Part shown: piece after piece, positions 47,546 to 59,660 of the stretch
Numbering within the stretch: position 1 is the stretch's first letter
Layout: the number at the start of each line of letters is the position of its first letter
NCBI GenBank assembly: GCA_014281115.1
Contig: JACONQ010000011.1
Span: 2,356,001 to 2,420,000, forward strand
Source of the DNA: Laburnicola sp. R22_1
Lineage: Eukaryota > Ascomycota > Dothideomycetes > Pleosporales > Didymosphaeriaceae
Length of the DNA stretch: 64,000 nucleotides
Direction of reading: 5' to 3'
Notes under the pieces: model-generated
Seen by the model: only the letters and a program-made list of their open reading frames with translations
Database searches by the model: none
What the model was told of the DNA's origin: nothing
Position numbers and translations under genes: made by a program

Positions 47546-48480
47546 CGTAGCCTAGTCAAGCACCTTGAACTCTCGCCACCGTACCCGAGCCTCCACGGCC
47601 ACTGCCTAACAAGTATACGAATTTCTGATGTTGTGGTCATGGTCTCGCATAAGGGCATGGATAGATGGCGATGTTCTTCTCTTTCGAGAGCTTATATGGG
47701 CGGGGAGGGGTCAGAATCCATGCTGTTGTCGGGAACTTTTCGAAATAGGACGTTGAAGAGATAGCGTCATGATTGATCAAGAGCCTTGCGAAAGAATCGC
47801 ATCCGTAGCATAGAGCAATTTGAAGTGTTGTTAGGAAAATCGACATAGAATCAAAATCTAAACACCTTAGCAGGCGTGGTATTGTCACCACGTTTAGAGA
47901 TAGAGGGAGTAAATAAATAGAAGAGAGAAAGGTATGTTGACATATTCGTTCTTAGGCCTTAGGATATGTTCAGCTCTACGTTGCAAATCCACACCTTCTC
48001 TGTTCCAATACTAATACGAACTATAGTCCCTAACACCGCTAAGCATTACGGCCGGTACTCTAAGGATATCTACATTAAGTTCAAATTGTATGTTCCACAC
48101 AATATTTGCGCTTAAAGCTTGGCCATAGTATTGGAGATTTTAAGGTTCTGAATAGGATAGAAGTGGACCCAACCCTATTGGAACATTAACCTCGATAGTG
48201 CCAACATCTGTATGAAGATACGAGGCAGAGACGTCAAATGAAATGCGTTTAGGTGGTTTGCCAATGCTGAGCGTCTGGAGGCATACGCCGCTGCTCGCGT
48301 CCTAGAACACGACCGTGCCGTCCACCGACGCCGATGCGAGCCGCGTCGAGTCCGGCAAGAAGGCGACAAGGTGTGCGTAACCGCGATGCCCCTCGAGCGT
48401 CTGGATGCAGGCACTCCATCTATCTCCTATACTTAACTTTATTGTGATTCATTGCGGCTCTTCGTACTTAAAGTGACTTT
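47546..48480 (-). pseudogene. WD40-repeat relic of a NACHT/HET-E-type protein
   Basis: The - strand from about 48,428 reads WSACIQTLEGHRGYAHLVAF, LPDSTRLASASVDGTVVF, then a TAG exactly where the Trp of the WD pair belongs (TGG to TAG). DASSGVCLQTLSIGKPPKRI and SFDVSASYLHTDVGTIEVNVP follow. This is the last repeat and the C-terminal cap of the HET-E/HNWD type of fungal NLR. Further stops follow, and similarity fades by about 47,990. The upstream NACHT part is absent: 48,430-48,480 is short and the next gene's 3' end begins at 48,481. The remainder to 47,546 shows nothing recognisable. Confidence 0.7.
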
Positions 48481-51400
48481 TCATGCCAACTCATTCTCAT
48501 CAACACCATCCCACTCATCCTCATCTCTCTCTTCCTCGCCCGCGCCGTCAATAGTCTCATTAATGCGATAAGACTTGACGGCGCCCTTATCGTCGACACG
48601 ATGCGTCACGAAAAAAGGATGTTCACTCTGTAGCGGACGACCCTGGCATATGTAGCCGATGGGCGTGTGCATAATGTCCTGACCTTTCCGACGGAGAGAA
48701 AGCCACTCGAGGAGGAAGTTAATCGCTTTTGTCGTTGACGCACCCAATCGCTTCCCATTGCTGCCGTTTTCGATATATTCCATCAGCTGCGCACACTCCT
48801 CAAATCTCAAATACAACCGCCCCGCAAAAATACCGAGCTCGATCGTGAGCCATTGCGGAATGAGATGGCCTCCCGGAAGTCCAGGCAGAGCATAATACGT
48901 CAAAGCGCTAAAATGCAACATTTTTTTCGTGACGGGTGCGGAGTACGTGAGGAGGTGGACTTTTGCGGGGGGTTCCTGGGCGCGGAGTTTGGAGATCAAG
49001 AGTTCAGCTTCTTCAGCAATGAGGATTAGGGCAGTGGAAGTGCTGGGACTGTAGAGGATCCATTCAACGGGACGCTGAGGGGAGGTTAGTGTTTGTTGAG
49101 GTGGAAAATGGAGTGGAGGAGTGGACTTACCAGGAAATTGTCGATCGAACCATGCTTACCCATCTTAATCGTCCTCATAAACTCCGCTGAAACAAACAAC
49201 CGTGACTCTGTACCCCCAACACTAAATTTCTGGCCTACAGATGTACGTGACATAGCGGTGAATACATGTTCATATCCCTCTTCTCCATATAAAATGCCTG
49301 TGCGAACGAAAGCAGAGATTGCAGAGTGAATACCTGGAAATGAGAGGGCCTTGTAATGCACAGGTCGTTGCATTTCACGTACTTCTTCGACTTGGAATTC
49401 GACTTCGCGCTCTTGCTCAACTTCATCTAGCGCGATGGAATACAGAGCGTTGGGGTTGCTGGCGGCGGCGTGACGCTGGTTGTTGAGCTCCTCTATAAAG
49501 GTCTGGATTTGCGGGAACGTGGTCTTAGGAAAGAAGGGACGCTGGACATCGTCCGTGCGGTTTCCGTATAGTTGTTCCAGTGTCTGCTGCTCCGGATGTT
49601 GAAGCACCTTCACATACGCCTGTCTATCCTGGATATTAGAGAGAAAAGCCGGGTTCTCCCATTCCGCAATTGTGCGATTGCAGAAGTTGGCGCCCTGAGA
49701 GATGTAGAGATTCTGGATCTGTTCGTTCGCGCGGCAGGTCTGTTCCAGGAGCCAATGCACGACGTGAGACGAGTCAATTTTGTTTTTGCTATTCATGTGA
49801 CAGACATCGAGTATGGATTGGTGGGTTTCGGGGAAGGCGAAGAAGGAGACGGATTGGGTGGTTGCAAGTTGTCGGAGGCGCATGGCAGCTATAAATGATG
49901 TTAGCCTAGGAATCCCGCGCGTTGGAGGCGCATGCTTACCTTGTACTGTATGGTCCTTCGTTTGCCCAAGGGCGAGAGTCAGTGCACCACGGGCCTCTTG
50001 GGGCAGCTTCAAATCTACACCGCGCGTATGCGCTTCATCAATATAGACAAGACAATTATCCAGATTGTCGGTAAATGCGGTGGCCAGCAAGGGTACCAAG
50101 TCTTTCGTTCTGCGATATCGGACCCATGCTCGATTGTCGGCGCCGAAGAACACAGCTGCCTGCGGTTCAGTGTCGATATCTAGCCATGCCTTGACTAAAG
50201 CTTCGTTACTCATTTCGAGAATATAGGCGCCGGCGTCGATGAGAACACGGATTTGCTTCCGCTTAAGCTGTTCTAGGAAACCCCTTTCTGACAGACGCTT
50301 ACCTCCCCAAGCTGCGAGATGGTACTCTCGGTTTCGACCTTGCATCAGGTAGGTAAGGACTTCGGCATTGGTTTGGTGTAAGCTTGGGAGATCGTCTTGT
50401 CGGATGGTGAGTGGCAGCATCATTTTGTTGTCGTTGGTGCCGCTGAATCCAGTTGTCCTCGCGCCTGTGGCTGCGCTGTCACTGAATTTCGCCTTCGAAA
50501 ACAAGGGCAAGTCCCAACCTGAAGCCTGTAACTTGATACCAAACTGCTTGGCGTGCAAAGGGAACACGAAGTGGTTCATGTAGTGATCAAGTACGCTCCT
50601 ACTAGTTCGAAGATGCTTCCAAAGCTCTTCGAGTTGGCCTTGGTCATCCACATTTATAACATTCCAATGATGCAAAGCTTCTGGAAGAGTATCGCAACTG
50701 CTAGTCCACCTGTCATATTCACTAGAAGGATCGTGTGAGGACAGAATGTGGCGAAGACCTTCGTTGAATTGAACTTGATCGAGGCCAGAGTAGTAGAAAG
50801 CCAGGCAGGTGAATAGAATCGCAACATCGGGGTGACCGAACTCGGCTTGTTCGGAAGGTACGTTCTTTGCCTCGAAAGGAACTGCGATAGGATCTCTACT
50901 CGGATGAAGGCCGTATTGTACATTCCAGCGCTTCTTCAGGCAGAGAAGAAGGATTCGGTTGAGCAGCAGGCCTCGGACTAGAAGTAGATTCTTGGTTGCT
51001 ACATCCTTGTCGGCAAACAATCCACTCACGCGCTTAAATAGCTCGGTGTTAAGATGCCTATCTAGGAGAACCTTACGGATCTCAGCATAGTGACCGGATG
51101 ATGTTGAGTCTGCGAAGCGAAGGAATGCTGTTCTCCCGGTACAGATCTCATCAATGATTCGTCGATGTAGATCCTCTTCTACGTCCGACTGAAGGATGCA
51201 TATCATTGGATATCCGTTGCCTCGCTCAATGATCTCAATGCCGCGCGGGAACGTGCGGCGGAGTTCTGGTAGATGATCCTTCACGAGTGATAGAAGCGAT
51301 TGTGCTACTTGCCAGCGATGCGGGTGTCCGTCAACAGTGGTTTGTTCACCACTTGGATAGATTAGTTGAGTTTTTACCGCCAAGGACACATCAGATTCAT

Positions 51401-54400
51401 CCAAGACATCCCGACACTTCGAATTTAGCCACGATTGGAAGCCGATCATCTCGCGTGCGATATTTAACTCGGAGTCGGCAAGATGTTGAAGACCGCTGAG
51501 CTTGTAAGACAGAACATGTTCAGGAGCATTTAGAACGGCGCCCCGACGTTGAAGCATATCTTGATGGAGATTTGCGTAGAGCTTCAGTATCTCCGGATTG
51601 GGCTTGGTACGGCGGGAAAATGGAATGTGCCGTATTTCTCGGCCGACTAAGCCTCCGAGTCGCGACTGGATCATCTGCGCTGTTGGTAAGAGCAATGGCT
51701 TTGGTACGATTAGACGCGGAAGTTGCTCTCCGTTTCCAAGCATAGCCATTGCCATAGGGACAATGCAGGATGTTTTTCCTTTGGATATGGTTAGGAGATA
51801 GTATTCCCTATAACTGTGGTAATGTCGGCTCACCTTTACCCATATTTAACTGCAACACCGCGTTTTCTCTGGATTCTGGCGCAATAATCGCACGCGCAAC
51901 ATCAATCTGCTCCCGCCGAATCAAGATATCACTGTCGATCTCTAAGAGAAGCCAATCGGGGAATTCCAAGGGATTCCAGTTCTCATGGCCGGAGTGACAA
52001 AGTTCTTCCTGGAGCCGAGTATGTTTCCCATGACAAAGCGCATCCCAGATTCGCACAAGTCGCTGCAGCTTCGTGACAAGCATCCCATGCGAAACGATCG
52101 TTTCCTTTACGTTGCTCCCGAAACTACAATTCGAGCTTGAGCGTAGCTGCTCTAGCAACGCCATCGAAGTATTGCAAGGCCAGAGATGGCCGAGGTCGAG
52201 CCATTGGAATCGATCGTCGTCAGCGGACAGAGCGTTGCGAATTTTAACGAAGTTATTTTTTAGCATGGTGCGAGCTTCCTGAATACTCTCTGCAATGGTT
52301 GTGATGTTCGGGGTGTTAAACGGCGTTTTTAGCTGGCTGTGGCCAGTCTGTTCAAGCACACTGAGACTTGTTTCTAGATCGCGGCCATATTGTTGACGAA
52401 GGGAGTTTGATGAGGAGATGAAAGAAGAGAGAATCTTTCGCAGCTCGATTGTCTCCATTGTTTGAGCCTTTGTAGTTGAATGGCTTATTGGGTGAGAATC
52501 GAGATTGCTGTCGGGAACTAGCTCGTCGCGAGCAGAGACGTTCAAGGGTGATACGAGGGACTTGACGAGGAGGTCCGTGGAAATGGACGGGATGACAGAA
52601 TCGTGGTTGGGCTTACGAAAGGGCGTCTGTGTTAAATTCCAAGCACCTGGAACGGATGTGTCACTCGGTCCTTTGTATCTCTCCAGTAAATCTTGAACCT
52701 GCAGAATATATTCGGAGAGTTCAGAATTCCTTTGCAAACGGCGCCACTCTGGAACGACTCGCTCCATCGCGAGCCCCGTATCAATCAGATCTGAATCAAA
52801 GCCATCCAAACATATTTCCTCGTTTGGCCATTGATCAAGGAAGTATTGTGCTAATCGCTCACCCTCAGCCTCGCATGCCTTCTGATGTGCTTTTTGCACC
52901 TCGTTAACCCATCTCTTTGGTTTCTCAGGCAGATCGACAGATATGGCTCGGAAAAGCGATTGGGCAGTCGGAGATTCGTTGAGTTTGAAATTGTTGTACG
53001 AGGAACCAGAGGGTGGTTGCAATGTTTTCAACTCTGGCAAAGACACGAAGGCCGCTAGGATCTTGATGACGTTCATGTCAGTTCTGGGGTTCAGTGACAT
53101 GAGACTGAGTCGGAACATTAAACTATAGAAATCTTGGGGATCAGGGCTGCGACAGGTGTTCACGAGACTGCCCCACTGCTCGTCGACGTCCTTCTCCACC
53201 ATGTCGCTCAGGCTGGCGGGAATGATCCTAGAAGTGATGTCAAATCCGCCAATGAGCGGCCAGTCTTGGAGAATTTCGGGTAGTTCTCGAGTGGTGTGTA
53301 CGTTGAATGGTTGGGTTTGGAGCAGTTTTGCAATGCGATAGACTTTGCCTGCTTGCGTTGAATTGACTTGATGGCCTCGGGATTGGTACACTTTATCAAT
53401 GCTAGTCCTGTCGTTCGTATCGAGGATGTGGCGCTCGTAAAGACCGCGCTGCGCAATGCCGCGTCTGCGAAGGTGGGCCAGAATGTAGGTGTCGATTTGA
53501 ACGCCTTTAATTTTTGGGGCAAAGACACGGAGTCGTTGTGACTTGCTGAGTATATCCTGCGTAAGGCTCTCGTATGCATCGTGCTGGATGGTCATTGTCA
53601 GATCCGCATTCCAGTCAACGATTTGCATATTCTTCTTGTCCTTGGGATAGTATTCTCGTTTTGGACTAACTTCTCTAATGGTGTTAAGAATTTCGATTGG
53701 GGAACTTCCCAACGCTGTCCATGGTTGACAATAACTCGATTGCAGAATGTGCAAGGCTTCCTCGGTGCCGGTGCGTCCAGTTAGTGGATCAGGAACAACA
53801 AAGGAGGTAAGTGCATGAAGTAGCGCCTTGGAGTATAGAAGGAGTGGCTCGGCAGGGCATGACAATCGTCCAAGTACATCATCGATTTCGAACCTCACAT
53901 ACTGCGTGCTGCTAGCCGCCCGGACAGCAACATGCATTCCATGACGTTTGAAAGAAACCTTTCCTCGTGGAACGATGATGCTTCTGCGCGTAGTGTCGGC
54001 AACATCACGAAGTAAGATTTTGCTTTGAAATCCGTACAAGGTGCCAGCATCCTGGTCAGGATCAATCTCTTCCCTCAATTCTTGACATTGAAGAAGCCCT
54101 TTGTTATTGACGCAAAACGACAACTCCAAATGACGTAGCTCAACTCGCAGCTTCGCATACGCTCTCATGGGCTGGTAAACAGTGATTTTGTGCGGGTCCT
54201 CAAAATAGCGGAAGATATCGGCCACTTGCTTGAAGAGGACGGAATTAGGATCAACCAAGGAGACACGCTTATTTCGATATCCGTGCCGATTGACAACATC
54301 TATAACCCAGTCACTGAGCCTCGTCCTCCAGAGCTCTGGATGGCGTCGGACCTCGATGCATTTCGTATCCAAGTTCAACCAGTGCGCACAGTTGGAGATG

Positions 54401-57400
54401 AGTCCGAAGGGAAGGTCAACGGTATTAGGTCCGGCAAAGAGGTGAGACGGAATGTATTCGAGGAGGCCATTGTGACTACGGGCGCGGATAATGACCTTTC
54501 CGTTTCGAATCCCAAAGTGGATCTCGTGATCGTTCATTCGAGTTGCCATGACATACGACATGCCAAGTTCGGCAGATGGGAACGTGAGAAGGTGTTGGTT
54601 GCCGAAGAGTCCCTCCACCTCATTTGACTCTCGAATATCACGCGGCAATCTTCCCAAAGGCTTGCCATCAATGAGCAAGTGTCCTTCGATGAAGTTGTAG
54701 TGGACCACCTGTAAGTTGGCTGGAGTCTTCGCCGTAGCGGCCATGGTTGACACAACCCATCGCTCATGTGGAGATATGAAGGTCCGCCATTCAGTAAAGA
54801 CTTTTCCGGCACTGTTCCTCGAATAGGACCAAGACGCATTAATAGCCGTACCGATACTGTCCGGGGAAGCCTTGATCGAGCGTAATATAAGTGATTGGAT
54901 GTTGCAAGCCATTTTCGTGTCCCGAATCAACATGTTCTTTAGGAGTATCGGTAGCTTGGCCAAGTCGACAAGGAGGTTCTCTTGAAGAGCCAATGAGGCC
55001 TGAACGAATATTGACAAATCATCTCGTGGTATTATCTGGTCTGGTTCCGCGAAGGTGGAAAATGTTCTCCGGCAAAGCAGTGCTGCCCAGAAAGCGTATC
55101 TAGCAGCTGTCTCCGCTGTAGAAGTCTCTGTGGCACTCCTCACGTCGGTCCGGAGATTCGTAATCCATTTTAAGGTAATATCACGTGCTTCTTTTAAAAG
55201 GCCCTTGGCTAGTGTCTTAGAGGAGGCGAAGGAGGCTAAGGCGAAAAGCCGCAGGCTGAGCGTGATAAGTACCTCCATGCAGTGGACCTCGCGCCAGTTG
55301 GATTTGATGTTGCGTAGGCGGTCCCAAACTTGCTCAGCCAAGCGGTTGCAGAACGAGGTGTCCTTGAAAACTGCATGAATATCGCGATAGAAGCCGGGCT
55401 CATCTCTTGCTGGCCCAGCCTGCGTAGCGAGGTGGTTGAACATGTGCATCGTGCTCTCGCTGCTGAAATTCAGGTTTGATGCGCCTAATTCTACTAACAT
55501 AGTGAGCCATCGAAGAGACTTTCCTGAAAGTAATCGTTGGTAGGCTGTAAATTCATGAATAGACATCTTTGGTGGACATTTAGTTTCAGAGGCGACAATC
55601 TCGTACGAAGACGGCCCATATATTTCTGTAGGGGGATGTATCGATCCTGGCATGACTGAATCTCGAAGTGCTGGCGGAACATATACACTACAGAGATGCT
55701 GGAAGGTCAACGGCTTGTCGAACTCTCTGACCCATTTGTTCGAGACCATGTCAAAATAGAAGAAGCTTAGCCCGTTAGGATAGAGAACATCAGCCTCGGA
55801 AGCTTTCATCTTTCTTTTAGCAACCTTGTAATGGGTACTTTGAAATGATTTAGACGTTGATGCAATCGTGACGCCGGTAGATAATTTGCGCCCATACGCT
55901 GTGAGCGGTTCATACTCTTTCAACAGCTTGATCGGCGATCCCGATGTGGGTGCGGCAGGATAACCTAATACAAAGATCTTCCAGGTCGCGTTCCGATACG
56001 CGGTGATGAAGCTCGGGATACCCAACTCGAAGACGACCGTTGCTGCTTTTACTGGATCCTTTGGAAGAAAGTCCTCATGGGCGTATATTTCCATTCGATT
56101 CCGGGAGCGCCAGTGCCAGCATTTAGTACATCCCCTCACATTTCGCGAACCGTCACGATTGAACGTGCAGACACACGTGCCGCCAGATATTCCCGAAGAG
56201 TGATTGTCATACTCTTGCCACCATCTCTCCAGCTCAGCCTTCTTTGCCCGTCGTGAAGTATTAGAAGCTTCTTGTATTTGTTGACGAAGTCCTTGCATTT
56301 CTACGGACTGTGCAACATATCTTACAGCGAAGCTGTGTTTTTCAGGTTCCGAAAAGATTGTTTTCTGATGCTTACACTTCTTGCACCTGTCCTGGAGATA
56401 CACCTGGATGTCATAAAGTCGCTGCATCTCTGAAGCGGTTGAAAGATGCAATACGTCCAAGAGCTCCGGAGTAAACACTGGGTGGTATTCAAGAAGCAAA
56501 GGACAGATTTCGATTATGCATTCGTCGAGCCACACCCAGAGTGTGAAGAGACTTAAGATGAAGATAGACATCTGCTCGGGATTGGAGTCATAGGCCATTC
56601 CAATGGTCTTAAACAGATCAGATATGGCTTCGGCTAGCTTGGTACAACGGGATTGCTGGTTCGCAATTGTTGTTAATTGGGGTACTTGATGCCTCTCAAT
56701 CTTGCTCTCCAATTGCGCCAGCTCGAAATACTTATCCGTGAACTGCTCGACTTGCTCAATCGTGCTGTCATGCAATGGTGGAGAATCCCAAGGGAGCTGA
56801 GTCTTTTTGCGAGTGCGTGGTAAGTCCAATACACCTTGAAGATACGCTCCACTGTTTGGGAGAGAAAGGTACAGCGCTTGCTGGTCGGCCCGTGGTGAGA
56901 GTCTATGAACAGGCCGTTTTGTCTCTCGCTTGAACTTCTCCCAAGTTGACTCTACCAGTATCGTAATCCGCGCGATAGTCTCTTTGAAATGTGGTCCAGC
57001 GACGGTGAACAGATAGTTGTATACGGCAGGTGAGTTGCCCTTCTCTTGCTCGAGCTTCGCGAGACGGCGACAAATCTTAGCCCGGAGCATCATCGTCAAC
57101 TCAGGTGCCAGCTGGCCAGGGCATTCGTTAAGAAGTTCTACGAGCAAGATAATGATCAAAAACTTGTAGCAACCTCTACCAGCATCGTTCCCAAGAGACA
57201 GCTGAAGTTGTCGTTGGGTAAAGACTCGGAGTACAAGCCAGAAAGGCAATCTCCGCCATGGAAATTCTGCGGCTTCGATGTTCGCATCGTCACGCACCCG
57301 TTTCCTCAGTCGAGGAACGTTGGCGTCGGCTGGGGATCCGATGGCCTCAAGCAACGGTATAAGGAGATGTGTCACAAGCGCCGGACTTGCTGTGTCACGC

Positions 57401-58025
57401 GACTCGACGATAGAAGTTTGCGCCTTCTTCGTATATGCCTGAAAGGCCCTCAAGGGCTCCATGCTGCCACGTTCCAAGAAGTCGGCCAAGGCTTCTTGAA
57501 ACGACGACTTCTGGAACTTGCTAAGTGGTATTTGGGCCGCGCAATCGGGAAAATCCCAGACGAGGGCCCCCCCGCTGGCAAGTACTTCGGCAGAAGGCGG
57601 TGATGTCTCGAATGCCTCGAATATGACGATATCAGTTGTATTACTGGGATTCGTCAACCGCGCGTTCTGCAGCTAGTCTGGAGCTGCGTTTCTCACCTAA
57701 CGTCGCGTCGAACGATGAGGGCGGCATTTTGTTCTATGATATGAAGAGCAAGAGGCTGACCGTGCTTGAGTTGTCGGAACTCTGAAATAAGCGACCGCTT
57801 TTCGAGACGGCCTAACACGTGGAGAGAATGACAATGACGAAGAGATTGGCGAACTGCATGCCAAGTAGATGCCTGGTCCTGGCTAGCAAGCGTTCCTAAG
57901 GTCATTGTGGCGTGAATGAGTCGGGCGAGGATGTTATCACTGATGAGTTCAATGTCCATGTCTTGTTCTCCGGGGATTTTCGGTGGTAACACCAGATGGT
58001 TGAACACATTCGCGAGTGAAGCCAT
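48481..58025 (-). CDS. giant DUF6606/DUF3638/DUF3645 protein
   Basis: Five exons on -: 57,697-58,025, 51,834-57,643, 49,940-51,778, 49,131-49,888 and 48,481-49,074. The introns are 51-56 bp, all are GT-AG and frame is kept throughout. The product has 3,109 residues, full length for the family. Residues 1 to about 110 (LANVFNHLVLPPKIPGEQD) are the DUF6606 head. A Cys-rich block (CKKCKH; CVCTFNRDG and GCTKCWHW) lies near 420-520. DUF3638 begins at a Walker-A-like NMGKGKTSCIVP (about 2,043-2,054, created by splicing), and a DEAH box occurs at 2,627-2,630 in YIDEAHTRGVDLKLP. The acidic C-terminus is DEDEWDGVDENELA. Database entries often call such proteins ubiquitinyl hydrolase; I see helicase-like ATPase motifs but cannot confirm either activity. 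There is no transmembrane segment. Confidence 0.93.
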
Positions 58026-59660
58026 GGCGATGATTGATGGTGCAGTTCAGTATCTAGATGTGTGAGAAAGGAGAGGACGAAGTAGTAGTAACGTAGATAG
58101 CCGCGATAAGGTGCGAGTTTGGCGAGGTAGAAAATATATGTGGCGCGAGTTGGAAATTTACTTTTCCCGTGAAGACGAGAGGCGCAAGGCTAAAGCACGG
58201 TGAAACGCGTGTGTCTTGGCGGCAACTCATAAGGCCTAGCAACTACAGGGCATTGGCCTGCAGAGACTAACGGGTATTACACAACCGTATGGAGCTGTGA
58301 CGTAGGTACGGTCGTCTCGGTTTGCGGTTGTGTTCTCTACTACTATGTGCGATGCATGCAGTGCAATTAGCGCAAGTTTGTACGTGACGTCAATGTTTAG
58401 ATATTGGTATATGCTCTAGATCAAAAAATACCAAGACTGTTTGACAAGAAAGCGGGGTCATCGGAGCCTGAGGGCAAGCATAAAGCTATTGCAGTGCAGC
58501 AGGTGCGGCTGAGACAGCCCGTAACGAATGGGCTTGGCGCAAGCGTAGAACGCTAGTATGAATTAGGATATTACGACAGCTGGTGCAGCGTAATGTCCCG
58601 AAATTCTTTAGCGTGCTCTCATTCAAATAGGATAAGCCAATTTGTCAGCAACTTGCCGCTATCGATTCAAAGGTTACCCTCAAGTATGACGTGCATGAAG
58701 CGGAGACTACATTAGCGATACCGCCATCTTAGCTGAACCAGTGATTGGAAGAACGATAGTGATTACCGCCGGCCAGCCTGCTCAAAATAACAACTACAAG
58801 TACAATAGCACTGCGGAGTTAGCCGAAGTGCTTCCCGCAGCTGTGGTGGCCATTACCGTGCCGGTGTCCACCAATGACGTAAGGGTGCATCCCCGCGCTA
58901 AAGGCTGTTGTGGATGCATCTTAGGGGCCCGGTGGTCCATCATCGATTTCTGCAACTAGGTTAGACGCTTGCCTGCGCTATCTGGCGTGTCGAGTTTATG
59001 TGCCAGGGCGAAATCACTTCTGCAGTGATTTTTGAATCCTTAGAAAAAAGGTATAAGAGCTACGGGCCACCTGATTCTAAGCGGTTTCACATTGTGACTT
59101 ATTCTCGTTCTCGGTTGTTCCTACTAGTACTGTGCAGTTGCGCATGACCGGACCTACGCCACATGATTCTCCAGGGCCAAAGCATTCCTGCCAGCTGTGA
59201 TCTGAAGAGATCCAGACTCTTTGGAGCAGCTAGGGAAATTACATAACACGATGCGGTGCACCTAAACCTTGTAAATCTCAGGCCAATAAAGGCCTTGCTG
59301 GAGGTGGTATGCCACATGCTTGTGCCGGTTATATCTAGCAGATGCAGCCGCCTTGCGGTGTCATTGGATCGGCCAGCAGGGCTTTGCCGCAGAGCGCAAT
59401 GTCCAGAACAGCCACAACATGAGCACCTTTTCATGAACGCTCTGACTGACGCAGCTTACCTTGTCTAGACCATTCAAAAGTCTTCCTCGTCGCAGCCAAA
59501 ATCCTGTATAACCAGTGATTTGCTACTGTCTTGAGGAAGCTAGCTAACAGGGAAAAGGCTGAGCATGACAAAAACATGGCGTTGCTTTTCATGTGCTTTC
59601 AATCTTAATATGTAGGAAGGCATTGCACAAAGGAGCGAGTATACGCTATTCCCGCAAGCA
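58026..59660. other. 1.6-kb region without a recognised gene
   Basis: It contains the promoter of the giant gene and of the RNase III-like gene. Short frames (e.g. 58,741-58,959 on +) show no family likeness. No RNA gene or repeat was recognised. Confidence 0.5.

Noticed and set aside
57046..57603. 185-codon + frame within the giant gene
   Set aside because: It is antisense to exon 2 of the DUF3638 gene and shows no motif.
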